A DNA stretch of 64,000 nt from Ancylostoma caninum (lineage: Eukaryota; Nematoda; Chromadorea; Rhabditida; Ancylostomatidae): assembly GCA_037903475.1 (NCBI GenBank), contig JBAJFG010000079.1, positions 1,984,001 to 2,048,000 of the forward strand, in the 5' to 3' direction. This document shows positions 11,691 to 23,452 of this stretch, one piece after another. The notes below the pieces were generated by a model, which saw only the letters and a program-made list of their open reading frames with translations, had not been told where the DNA came from and made no database searches. The first letter of the stretch is position 1, and every line of letters starts with the position of its first letter. The position numbers were made by a program, and so were the translations under genes.

Positions 11691-11853
11691 GTCTAAGGCG
11701 CCAACATCCGTCACATGAGTCGCCACATTTTTGGTGCATCGGCTAAAATAAAGCCATTCCTCCCGCGTCAATGCCTGGAGAAGAGACCCGCTCACTTGAG
11801 CAATTTCGCGGCCCACCCATAGCCGTAAGAGGTTAGCATCTAATAAATCTAAA
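11691..11853 (+). repeat. Right LTR-like direct repeat of BEL/Pao remnant
   Basis: Begins GTCTAAGGCGCCAACATCCG and ends AGAGGTTAGCATCTAATAA, matching 8934-9106 in the same orientation. It carries one copy of the 20-bp unit that is doubled on the left. Confidence 0.7.
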
Positions 11854-14218
11854 CCCAGCACATCAGATAGCGGTCGTCGGGTTACCGGGATACGAAATAG
11901 GCGCAACAATCGGTCAATGTTTCTCTACGGTTTCATAGGCTTTGCGGCAGCTGGACCCATTTTGCTATGTCATGTGCTTGCCTATCAGTCGTCATTGTGG
12001 TTAGACTAGAGACTTCTATGAGTCAATGCAGAAATGAATGGAGAGTCTAGATTGCTAAGCTCAAGCTAACCCAATGAAAGCTAACTATAAAGCTTATGCT
12101 CCCCTTATAGTTACGAATTCTGTCACAGGTTATGTTTGAAATTTCAAACAACAAAGCTGTGATGCATTTGAGTCAGTAATCATCAAATGTAAAACCAAAA
12201 GCACACCTTCAGAAAGCTTGTTGGTGTGCAGATTCCCACCAGCTGCCTAGGTGATTACTGATCACTACGCTGGTATCCTTTGATTTGGCAGGTATCTCAC
12301 TTTGTTAGTGAAGCATTCATTCATCCAGTGGTAGGGAAAATGCTGCTTAGTTCGTTCACTGAATTTGGGCTGATGCAGTAGATGGTTCCACGCAGTGTCT
12401 ATTCAAAAACGTCGTTCTTGTAATAAAGTTGTACATAGGAATTGTGATTGTCTCTGTGCCTTTCAGAGAACCTTCTGAAGATAATCATTTGTACCATACA
12501 GTTGTGCACAGTACGAGCGCAGGACTGAGATTTGTTCCAGCAGGTTCATCAAGTTTCTTCCACTGGGTGGATTTTGAAGGGATGGATCTCGGGACAATTA
12601 AGACGTATGGCCTGTCAAAGGTTCCGCGTTCCACACGAAAAGCACTGGACGGCAGTGGCGGATGCAGAAGAGAGGCTTGGAGTCGCCCCTCCTCCCCAAA
12701 GGGAATGTTGGTCTTTTGAAATTACTTCATGAAAAAAATAGGAATCTCGGATAGGTTTGTTTTGAATAATTTATTTTCATTATTTTTTGAGTGCTTATTA
12801 ATTCTATCAGGGTGGTAAGTTGGGGAACGCGATTTGAAGTTTCGACGTTTTTATGAATGTGTTGCCGAAATCCATTTGTCAAAAATTTTAATATACAGCG
12901 GATCAAATGTTACTTCATAGCGGATTTTTGAGGAGAAAAGACCGACCGAAATTTCCGAGTTTCAATTCCCAGTGTTTCATGCCATGAAAGAAGATAAAAC
13001 CGCAGCAGAGCGCTACCGCAAGTCATACAAAGAATTAAGAGACCTTTTGGTGAACCGAAATCGTGACCGTCAATCGATTCTCGGACTGCCCTGCCTTTCA
13101 TATCCGGAATCAAAGCCGCGCTTGCATCGCCCAATAGGGGTCATTTTTAGCAAACACTTGTAGTAACCTCTAGTTCTTCTGTCACTGAAGATTTCAATTC
13201 ATTCCGTTGCCTTTACGCTGCGCAGGAATCCTAGGAATCCTACGGAATCCAAGTCCGCAGATTATGTGCTCCAATCGAACGACGCTGCGAACTAGTTTCA
13301 ACGCAATTTGCCTTGTAGTAAGAATCACATGTTCATCCCCACACGTTCCAGTGACCGTTTCAAGTGCAATTTATAGGGTAATTTATTATAGCCGCGTGAT
13401 TAGACGCACCCATCAATTTGCGAAGGATCTTCCGTGAAGATCGATTATCGGACACTTACCATCAGCGGCGTCAGGCCCCAGCGAAGCGGTGCATGGGAAG
13501 CTGCTGCTACCAGTCTCTTCCTAGAAAGAAGAGGTCAGAATTGACCTTATAAACAAAATGAGTAGCTAGAATAAGTTAGGGCACTTTTGAAGCATGTTTG
13601 GTTACTTCTTTCCAGTTTCGAGAAGGCAAAACGGCCTGACGCGACGCGTGCGGGTGGTATTTGTTTGTATACTGTGAAGACCGGTCAACAAGGCATGTGC
13701 ATCCTCAATGAAAAGAACGCATGGCCGTCTCGAGGCCGTAAACGCGTGCCCCTGAGTCAGCGATGCGGCTGGTTGCTTCATCATATAGATGTACACGCGT
13801 TAAACGCACACATCTAGTATGAACATCTTTTATGTCCGAAGTTATGTTTTTCATTTTTTTTTGCTTTAGAATGTTGTGCCTTTACGTTCGTCAGATTATA
13901 GTTTGAACAATGAGCTCGTGCCCAGGAACGATCTGTTCCCCGGGACTTCGATTTTCGAAACAGGTCAAAGTTTTCTCTCGTTTGCATGTTCAAAGGGGCC
14001 TTCGTAAAATTTCGGTTTTTCAGAGGTGGCTTCGTTTTGATTCTGGCCCGGAGAAGACCTCGTGCCGGGGCCAGACCCTCATACACGCCTACTGTACACA
14101 ATAATACGATTTTATTGTGCGCTCATATAGCCCTACTCTTACTTTATTGATGTTGAGCTCACACGTCACCAACACACTGTTCACCAAAACATTGTTACCT
14201 GATTCAGCAAAGACAAGT
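11854..14218. other. Spacer 3' of lipase B; one weak exon candidate
   Basis: No supported gene. The stretch 12950-13100 (+) is preceded by TTCCCAG and has a charged, helix-like frame (AMKEDKTAAERYRKSYKEL), which could be an isolated exon, but nothing joins to it. GC-rich patches near 13620-13800 and 13900-14090 are probably repeat material. Confidence 0.3.
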
Positions 14219-14224
14219 TTTATT
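14219..14224 (-). terminator. Poly(A) signal of lipase B
   Basis: AATAAA on the minus strand, about 72 bp downstream of the copy B stop codon. Confidence 0.5.
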
Positions 14225-14295
14225 CATTCTTTTCACTACTCATGAACAGACAAGATGGTGGCTCCAATACCGCGGAGCAATTGAACAAGTCTTGA

Positions 14296-17200
14296 TCAAA
14301 GGCAACCTGCTATTCCCCAGTCACGAATGACTTTTCCGAAGTACTCCTTATGATTTGCCACACTGGTATGCACCCACAGACCATCGCTACATTTGAAGTC
14401 CTCATACTCTGAAAACACTGCATTATTATCAGCTTACATTTCTGGCAAAATTAAAAAAAAATAAAAATTAATTGTCAATCCAACAGTGTTCAACGCAATG
14501 GAAGGGAAAAACGTTTTGTCCTCAGAAATAACTAGGTTCACACCCATTGGACAGTTTTTTTGATTTCGTTCAAAGGATTTCACTACCTTTGCAAATAATG
14601 TAGTCTTTCGGTGGCATTCCTTTCTTGTAGAACACCTGAAAATCAACTCTAGTTAGTGTATCTACGGAAGGAATAAGAGAGGTTAGAGCGAAGCAGATTG
14701 CGAATGAAAAAAAAAACGAACATTGAATAGGCTACGAAAGGTGGACTTTTGGTCAACAAAGTTTCGGCTAAATGCACTACCTAGATACTCTGGACAATAT
14801 TCGTCTATGCAGATTCACTGCTACTCCTTGAAGTTAAAAATTACCTCAGTCATGTGGTGGTAATATCCTGCTGGTCTCTCATCGAATGATGGAATGTGCG
14901 GTACGACATCACGCCAGTGAGTGATCCGGAAAGAGTAGTCAATCTGAATTACGATAAGATGAAAAACATCGCTCTTATGACTTCACAATATATGCATGCG
15001 CTATCACAAAAAAATCATTGGATGAAATCACGAAGTTATATAAATGAAGTCATAGGCTTGATAGATTTTGGAAAGGTACCGTGGCGGTGTGATTCTTTGC
15101 GAACACTTTGTCTCCGGTTCTTGGCTGACCGAGTGTTATGAGTTTCAGCCTTTTGCTATCTGCTATTCCGCTACCGACAATTGCATGAGCAGCTAATGAA
15201 GCCATTGCTCCCCCAAGGGAGTGTCCTGTGACCTAGAAATTCAGAATTGCGATGTAGAAGACAAAAAGACAGCATAGCAGACGATGGATTTAGCGCCTTC
15301 CGAGGCACATGATAAGTCACTATGCTCACGCAAAAACAGTAAAGCTTCTCAAAATTTTCACGACCGTGGAAACGGTCAAAGTTAGGCGAGAATGATGACG
15401 ACAAGAGCGAGAAGACACGTGGGTACTATCAGTTATAGTGGGCTGGGGAATAAGTTCGTTCGGTTTTTTTTCAACTGGTTCTTTAACGGTGATTAAACTC
15501 TGCTTTACGTGCCATCATAGCCCATTTTGCACTTGATTCGCTCTGTGCAACCATTGCAACCTCATTTTTCAAAACTCGCTTTACCTTGTTTTCTACAGCA
15601 TGGATTGTGACCACCCAAGTCAGCAAAATTGAACCCCCCCCGCAATCGACTATCGTTCGATTTTAATCGTGGGTCAAATGTGGCTCAATGGGCAAGGGAT
15701 ATCAATGACGCTTGGAGAGGAAACTTTTCTCCTGAAAAGACTGCATAGAAACAGTAAACCCACCTCAGAAAGAACAAATTTGGCTTTGAAGTTGCTTTTC
15801 GTTCCGGACGCCCAGTTGGTAGGACATAAAGGCGATTGTCCGCTAAGGTTGCTTTAGATGTAAGGAATAATCACTACTGATGCTAGCCCTCAAAAATGGG
15901 TAAGTTTAGCTAACGCATTGCGTACAAAACTCCAAAAGGCTCGATAAGGGTCGGTCACATTGGGTGTTCTCGACTTCTCTGAACAAATTTCACAAAAATG
16001 ACTAGAAGGAAACTCGAATGTCTTTCACTTCTACCGACTTTACGGGTTCAGTGCAGTCATACACAGCTTATTTTGTTCACTTTCCTATTGATTCCACAAA
16101 CTTCATCCAAGAGTTGCGGTTGCCGGCTTCAAATCGGGTCGTCTCACACTGCCGCCATAGCACTCGAGGACTGTAGCACCTTGCGTCGCCTTCGCCGGCG
16201 ACTCTGAGGCCGATATACATCGATTGTGGGTGGAGCGGCGGCGGCCGCCGCCGTCGCCGGCGACTGGCGATCGCCAACATCGGCGGCTGCCAATGTTGGC
16301 GATCGGCGGCCGCCGATCGCCGATTTTTCATAGACATGGAGCTGGAGAGCTGCCCTCTCTCTGGCAGCTCTGATAGAAGCGTGCATGAGCTCATTCAGTG
16401 TGGTTGCCATTGTTCGTGGAAAGTAGTGGTTTCTATGCTCATAAAAACCCAACAAACTTATTCCTCAACCTAATACAAGCTCCTGCTTAAATACTTACGC
16501 TTACTCATATGCCCTCAATGCTTTTATTGTGATCAGAATGAATCATTTAAATAAGATGAGAAGCGGAAAAAAGAGATGAATAACTGGGGGCGTCTATGCA
16601 GAAAGGAGAGGAACGTCTATGGTAAAAATGAGGATAGCATAACGTTGCAAAACAACAGACCCATATTTCGTAATCTGGATACTGCTCCGTCAGCAATTTC
16701 ATATCTGCTTCCATTCCACCTTTCCAAATCCTCATAAAGCCGTCGTAGAAATACTTTGAAACCATTCCCCCGTATGGCCAATCCACCTGGAATCTGTTCG
16801 TGAGTCTATGAGAGGATGAAGATATTCTCAAAATTACATTGTTTGCAGGCTTATGGCCACCGCCCTAGATTGGAGCAGCACTTATGGAAGCATTGCATTT
16901 CATTCTATGTATGTTTGTTATATAAATAACTAACAGTAAAACTCTGAACAAAAAATCAAACTGGGGTCGTAACAAAGAAGCTTTTGGTTATGTTCATCGG
17001 ATGCAAGTACTTCCTCAAATACCACTCTATTAACAATCTACATTTCCTACTACATCCGTATTTAGAACAACAGCACTGTGACTTTTCTTTGGAAAATGTT
17101 GTCTTCCCAATAGAGATCTTGGTCATTGTTTCCATAAAGGGTATTCCAGCAAAATCATGATTTTTGCTGCATTTGCCAGAATCACGAGCACCGCCACGGT

Positions 17201-20200
17201 TGCCAATATGTGGCAACATTTTCACGACAATATTGTCCCTGATCTCCGATTCATGAGCATTACCACCGTTTTGCTAAGAAATAAACTGACATTGTATTGC
17301 ATGAAATGAACGATGATGTGGGGGCAGCTTATTATGATGGTCTATATGACAGGCCATACCCATCGTCACCGATCGAAGATAAAATTATCTTTTTTTTCAC
17401 CCAACGTTTGCAGATTACAGATTGAATGCATGTTCCTCTGTTCTATTAACCTTAACACCAATCAAGAGCTACAGTTGGTCCGGTTTCACACTCGAAAAAA
17501 CAAAGAGCTGATTTGGCAAGAATACAAAACCAACCCAGCTGTTGATCACGCTCTTTATCGCCTCATCAAGAAGTTGAAGTGGATTAGTTGTTCCTCTGAA
17601 AAGGAGGACGCTCAACTTGGTTATAATTTCTGATATCAGGGTAGAACAGAATATTTTATATCTTTTTTTTTGCGATTTTAGCAGCAACATTCTTTCTTGT
17701 GTTCATTTGTTGTTGTGATCATAGAATGAATTTTTCCCTCAGGCTTTTGCTACTTTGACTTCTGACCTAGTACTGACCTGAAGCTCACAGCAATAGCTTT
17801 GTGGCTGTGAAGGAGAGCTGTGAAGCCTGAGCAGATATTTCCTTTATCGCAGTCTATGTTTATTTGGCGATGGATCTGAAAAGCTTCACAATGAGTACAG
17901 TGCATGAAGTTGAATAGGAAATGCTGGTAGATGTTATCGAACTATGGGCACCATCTTTTCTGACTCCCTACGAGTAGTCCGCAGAAGGTTTCCTTAACCT
18001 AAAAATGCCATGTGTCGCATTCTAAAGCTAATGCTAGGTTGTCAAATATTTATTTATTTACTGATTCAGTCAATTACAAGACAAAGCTGAGTGAATAGAG
18101 GCAATAATGATACGTAGTCATTGACTTTTCTTAGTATATGATTCCTCTTCCCATTTGCGTTGTTATAAAAGCCCCCCGTGAAGGAAATGGACCAGCGAGC
18201 CCACGGGCAAAAGCTAGCTGGAAAAGCCCCATAAAACACAAAACAGCACATCTGGGAGCGAGAATCAGAAGAAGTAGGCTGATAGGAGGTACAATGGTAA
18301 AAAAAAATGTAGAACGTTAAATATGTAGGTCTTTGCTTTTTTTCCTCTCAGATTAGTAGTTCAAAGGCAGCACCACGCAATCTTCATTTTTGAGATTTCA
18401 AGTGTTTTCAAACCCAAAGCACGAACCCAACAATTTTGCGACAATGGTGCTGTAGGAGGCTCTATGTTCGTCGAAATATCACAGGTACAACTTCATTTCA
18501 ACATTTCAAACCAGCCTTCCCTGGTCAAGTTGTTTCGCTTGAGCTGATGCTGGAATGCCTTTTTGGAGCGTGAACTGTGGCAGATATTAGCTGTTTCACG
18601 ATACATTTGCGTCCCCCTAACTTCTTTTAGCATATAAAACGTCTTCCTTCTCCTTTTCCTGCTTTAGGTTGGCTGAATTCCATCTTCTTCTGGTTCGTTG
18701 GGTAATTTCTTTTGCGAAATTCGAATTTAACTTTGTTTCGCATTTGTGGGTCAATTTGAGACCTCTAATAATTGCTTCTTTCAGTCTCCACCGAAAAAAG
18801 ACGCAAGGCTATTTGAATAAGTGATTGCGCGAGAAAAGAAGTGACTAAAAAAAGGGCATTATTGATTTTTTTCTGATCGGTCAATAAGAGGGATGAGCGG
18901 ACTTCCGGTTTCCGGAAATCAGAAGTTCCTGAATTCTTGCCTCATGCGAGCTTCTGGCTCCTAAATTTCTGGACGATTGGCAGTCGTTGGGCCACGTCAA
19001 CTCAGACATGCTGTATTCATCGCTCCAAATTTCGACAGATTTTGAACTTCCCCCAATTTCCGAATTCCGACTTTTGGTCTCATGCAGTACTTCCGCTCAT
19101 CCCTGCTCAACACCCCAGGGCTCGCACAAACTCAAACCAACTTATTTCGGGGTATTGAATAGGAAGTCTGTGAAAAAACAATATTTTCATAGGTTTTTTC
19201 ATAGGTTTCGGCAAGTTTCGGGGATTCGACGGTATTCAGCACACTAAAATACCTCAGATTACGTCGAAGTCTCTCTCTAAACCATAACGTGCATTCTATA
19301 GAGGGCACAAACGTTATGAGCCGTATCATTCGCTCTTCGACCACGGCGAAAGGGAGAATGGAGGTGTAGAAAGTGGCTATTTCTAACGTCCCAAAAGCAG
19401 AATTCAGAGAACCCCGCAGCTGAATAGAAAAACGGATTTGAGGTCAGCATCACAAACTGCATATAACAGTATACGAGTTATCGGACACCCCCTCCCCCGC
19501 CCCCAATTATCCTTCCCAGATTTCTCCGGTCAGACGGCCATAATTGTCAAGCGTTTCGCTTAGCACATTTTTCTCCTTTCAAAACCGGAGTCTTCGGTCC
19601 ACTTCATTAAAACATTTCGCGTATCCGCACAGCAAAATGAATTATCCGCTCATACATTTCCGTTGCACTATGATCTACCACTTCAAAAATTAGGGGCCGT
19701 AAAAATTCCATTCTGTTAGTTCAACAAGGCTGCCGTTGAAGGAACGATGATTTACGTTAAGCATCGGTGTTGGTGGCACGAGCTTGGATAGGAGGTCGTG
19801 AGGAGTTCTGGCATTGAATTCTGAATAACAATGGAGTAATTGTTGCAGCTATGGGCGGAGAGGGAGGATTAAGCGCTCAAAAGCTGACTAATGTGCTTCA
19901 ACCTCTCCCAAATTACCAGTGATTGAATACTAGCACTTTGGAAATTAGCAGGATGAATTAAACACACACCCTGCTATAACTGGTGGGTTGTGTAAAAGTA
20001 GCGGGACAGTTTGTTAGATTCTTCATTTTGGCAGTTTTTTATTTTACTCATTAACGATTAGTCTGCAGCGGAAACCAGTAAGTATTTCTCTCGTCTAGTT
20101 ATCGCTATTACCAAAATGAGACAATGCTCAGTCTCGCCCAGAATCTTTGTCAAAAATTTTTGTAATCAGAATGTAATTTTGTTCATATCAAGCGCCACTG

Positions 20201-20829
20201 AATGGAATTTGGCTCTCTGAAAAACATACCACTATAGTATAGTGGAATTAGCCCGCAAAAGTTGTACACTAACTCATGCCCATCCTATATTATTGCATCA
20301 GCACTGAAACAACTTTTAATTTGCATTATAAGGAGTGACCAAATGCCGACAACTTTTCTATGCACCATAAAGAAATGTTAGCCAGTCTGCAAATGTCTGA
20401 AGCGTGCCAACAATTTCTGTAACCTGTTTCAATTTAATATCCAACTCCTCCAATAAAACAAATGGATTTGACACGGCAAAGAAACTGATAGATGAAAAAT
20501 CTGGAATTTTGAGTTATCCGCTGATTAGTTGCGAAATTGTTCGCAAATGATAATCACTTTCATTCTGATATGTCCTAGTTCAGCGATACGTGGGATATGT
20601 ACAGCTCATTCATTGTGCGCTACAAATGAAGGACATTGCAGGGACTGAAGGATTCAGTTCTGACTTCTTTGCCACATACCTGAGATTTCGGGAAATGCAT
20701 TGCCAAACACATCCACGGGTTATCCACGTACGCTGCAGAACTGAGAGGCAGCAACATCCTTGCAAATTTGTCTGAGTACTCGGCACAGTAGGTCGAGGAT
20801 ACCAAGGAGATGAGCAATGGGATTAGCAT
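14296..20829 (-). CDS. Secreted class 3 lipase, copy B (complete, 8 exons)
   Basis: Predicted triacylglycerol lipase of the fungal lipase-like (class 3) alpha/beta-hydrolase family. Exons: 20829..20680, 17875..17778, 17595..17535, 16786..16661, 15232..15080, 14943..14845, 14635..14587, 14408..14296. They total 849 bp (282 aa) with the frame kept throughout and GT-AG at every junction. The N terminus MLIPLLISLVSSTYCA is a signal peptide, so the enzyme is secreted or luminal. Exon 3 gives GTTNPLQLLDEAIKSVINSW, exon 4 YFYDGFMRIWKGGME, exon 5 the nucleophile elbow VTGHSLGGAMASLAAH and LGQPRTGD, exon 6 THWRDVVPHIP with the catalytic Asp, and exon 8 NHKEYF with the catalytic His. The ATG is one base after a TTTTAG acceptor. 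Intron 4 carries a mariner copy and intron 1 a hAT-like MITE; both leave the exons intact. The substrate is unknown. A 5' untranslated exon or spliced leader is likely. Confidence 0.88.
15439..16473 (+). mobile_element. Decayed mariner element in lipase B intron 4
   Basis: The left end TGGGCTGGGGAATAAGTTCG and the right end, reversed TTAGGTTGAGGAATAAGTTT, are imperfect TIRs; TA follows the right end. Inside, on the plus strand near 15660-15830, one frame reads SNVAQWARDINDAW and later FRSGRPVG, the mariner HTH and SGRP hook, broken by stops. The catalytic DDD region is not recognisable. The right part holds a very GC-rich hairpin cluster (16190-16325). The 21286-22065 element shares the TIR type. 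Confidence 0.75.
16190..16325. repeat. GC-rich nested hairpin cluster inside the mariner
   Basis: Arms CGATCGCCAACAT and ATGTTGGCGATCG around a 12-base loop (16268-16305) form a perfect stem. They overlap a perfect 24-bp palindrome at 16298-16321 centred on GGCGGCCGCC. The run also holds repeated CGCCGGCGAC strings. Composition differs sharply from the flanks. Confidence 0.75.
18888..19105. mobile_element. hAT-like MITE in lipase B intron 1
   Basis: The left end is (C)AGGGATGAGCGGACTTCCGG with the first base changed. The right end reversed is CAGGGATGAGCGGAAGTACT. About 218 bp, no protein. Flanking 8-mers GTCAATAA and CTCAACAC are only partly alike, so the target duplication is decayed or the ends are slightly off. 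Confidence 0.6.
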
Positions 20830-21285
20830 TCTAAAATGCAGTTTCTCGGTAAATTCGTAATGAGCCTCGCAAACTGTTTATGTATAGTGATTAAGAATGA
20901 AAGGAACTGGAATGAATACTTTATTTGTCTGAATTGTTGCTGCTCAAAACGTGAAATATCTATGAGGTAACGTACGTGCAGCACTGTTATCGGCATATGT
21001 ATTTGACAGTCCCATCTAAGCGAATCGGCTTTTTTTCTTAGCACAAATCCGCTCAAATGTGCAGTGAGGTGCTGCAAAAAAAGCCGAAGAAATGTCGAAA
21101 AAAAGTTGCAGTGGTTTCTGTGTTAGCACGTCTACCTCGATGATCGCATGAGAGAAAGATGGAAAATCGAATATGTGGCTAATAACGCCGATGCGGAAGG
21201 TATCTTCATTTTATTGATCACTTTACTCTTTGCCTCACTCGTTCTCATATGATCACAATTTATTCGGCCTGTCGTTTCAAATTTA
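20830..21285. other. 5' flank of lipase B
   Basis: No clear TATA box or GATA module like that of copies C and D was found. A TTTTAG acceptor one base before the ATG suggests the first transcribed exon or a spliced leader joins here. Confidence 0.35.
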
Positions 21286-22065
21286 TTGGGCTGGGCAATT
21301 AAGTTCGTGCGGTTTTCAATGAGCATTGAAGTCGCACTTTTTCGCAAACGACATCAATGGCAACAAATAATTTATGTGGCTGCTTTCCGTCCCTGGCCTT
21401 AATTCTTAGATAAGCTCTTCAAAGTGCTTAATAAAGTGAACGAAGTAAGTTGTTGGAGAGTACACCAGGCCCCTAAAGTGGATAGGAGAAAAATCCTGAC
21501 AATCATCCTGGCGAAATTTGTCCAGAAGGGTCGCGCGTTCTCAGTGCCAAGATTCACCTTGTGCTGAGCCCTTGAATGCTTTCCTACAAAGTTAATAGTT
21601 GAACTTAGTTGATGCAAAGAAACAGCAGCCATAGTGATCCTTGTTTACGTCAAGAGTAAAGCCCAGCGGATAAACGTCTAATTTTCCCAAAAACTGCGCG
21701 TTAAGACCGAGGAGCATCCGCTAGATCAGAATTCATTTCACTGAAGCGGATACCTACTTTCAGCTGCTCTTTTCAGATGCAAAGCCCTCTCTATAGACGC
21801 CATTTATGTGCTTAGCCGATTGAGCTAGATTTGATCTAGAACTGAAGTCGTAAGCTAGGATGTGTCGAAGATGCTCGTTCTTGATGAGTTGGAGGGTCGT
21901 ACTCTACGCGATAGAAAACTAGGTAGGTGGGTATTGATGAGATCGGTTATAAAATTTGTAAAGTGTGAAGCAGGAGTGATCTGTGATACTCACTCGGATG
22001 AAGTTCAAATTCCCTGCAGAGAACAAAGTTGAAAAAAAACCGCACTAACTTATTGTCCAACAAAA
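21286..22065. mobile_element. 780-bp non-autonomous mariner-type element
   Basis: The left end reads TTGGGCTGGGCAATTAAGTT then CGTGCGGTTTT. The right end reversed reads TTTTGTTGGACAATAAGTTA then GTGCGGTTTTTTTTCAAC. TA flanks both sides (21284-21285, 22066-22067). The TIRs resemble those at 15439-16473. No transposase frame is recognised inside, so it is probably a deletion derivative or MITE. Confidence 0.75.
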
Positions 22066-22586
22066 TACGACGTCTTTAGAGTCGTGAAAGCGGTCTAGGG
22101 CGGCTTTAACGTGAGGTGAGCAATATAAGAAATACATGCTCAGATTGTGTGAGAATAGGACATGGGAGCGATTTGTTTTATTTCTGCAGTTTCGAAAGAT
22201 TCCGAGGAACATTTCTCACACATTTTTCCACTCATTTTCCTACGTGGTCCAATCTCACGAAAATGGAGGTTACGATACAAGGTGGCATGGAAAGCTTGTC
22301 AAGGGGCGTGAATGGACAAAATGTAGAGACGAGACAAACTTCCAGACCAATTTCAATAGTGTGCTCCCCTAATATGACGTTAATTTCCGGATACCCAGCC
22401 GCTTTAGCCGAAATTTCTCGTACTTCATGGACTCTAAGTGTAAAGATGGTAGCGAAGGAAGTTTTTTTTTCTCAACTAACATCAACTTCTCATGCAAACT
22501 CGCTTGGGTCAGCATACAAACTCACAGAGAGGTTGTATGAAACCTTTTGAAGGTTTCAACACCCATCTTGTGAGTTACTCGCTATA
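22066..22586. other. Spacer, no supported gene
   Basis: A 144-codon open frame (22116-22550) has no recognised domain, does not open with an ATG and is probably chance. Confidence 0.35.
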
Positions 22587-23452
22587 TTAAGTTTCTCCGA
22601 AAGTCTTGCACCAAGATATTTTTTATGATTTAGAATTTTGTAGACTTTGAAAGGGAAAGCCTCTACACGTAAACAGTAGCATATTCCTGGCTGCGGCCGC
22701 ACAAAAATCGTCAGACATCTTGAGACGCAAGGTAACAGAAAACTGATGACGGCTTGGGTCCCCCACAAATTGAGTGCCTTTCTCTCAACTCATTGCTGGA
22801 GATGAGAGTTGGGTGTTGTATGTTAACCATGCACGACAGAAAAGTCCGCCCGCGCGTGTCCAACCATCTCCAAAACAGCTGAAAGGAGGAGTGCACGAAA
22901 GAAGGTTTTTTCTGTGTTGGTGGGAATCCGAGGGAATGCTGTATGGAGAAGTGCTGTCACCTAGATAGACCGGACCGCTTAGTCTACTCTTCTCAAATAC
23001 AGCAATTGGCGGTCACAATTCGCCTGAAGCACAGAAAAATCGGCCATGTTGCGCCTCTTCATGACAACACCCGATCTCACTTAGCAATGCTTACATGCCA
23101 GAAAATTGCCGAACTAGCAAGTGAGGTTCTACAAGTTCTATCACACCTTGCGCCTTCTCCTGACTTGGCTCCGTCTGATTTCCACTTGTTCGGAGCCCTG
23201 AAACTGCATCTACGAGAATACAAAATCCGATGATCAGGCCAAACGGAAAGTGAGATTCTAAGATTCTTCGACTCACAGCTGTCGGAGTTCTTGACTTCTG
23301 GAACTGATGCTCTAGTGAAGCGTTGGCCATACATCGTGGATCATGACTTTGATTATCTTGTTGATTGATATCCGTTCACAATAATGTTAACTTTCTTTGA
23401 AGAAAGTATGAAATATGTGCAATACTGGTGCAAGACTTTTGGACCAACCTAA
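22587..23452 (+). mobile_element. Deleted mariner element with broken transposase
   Basis: The ends are TTAAGTTTCTCCGAAAGTCT and, reversed from the right, TTAGGTTGGTCCAAAAGTCT, with TA on both sides. The plus strand encodes pieces of a mariner DDE/D transposase in several frames: WVPHKLSAF (pre-catalytic linker), IAGDESWVLYVNHAR (first Asp), PLHDNTRSHLAML (second Asp) and PSPDLAPSDFHLFGALKLHL (third Asp), ending RWPYIVDHDFDYLVD. The 866-bp length is well short of a full mariner (about 1.3 kb), and the N-terminal half is mostly gone. Stops and frameshifts show it is inactive. A second copy of the terminal sequence follows at 23463-23490. Confidence 0.9.
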
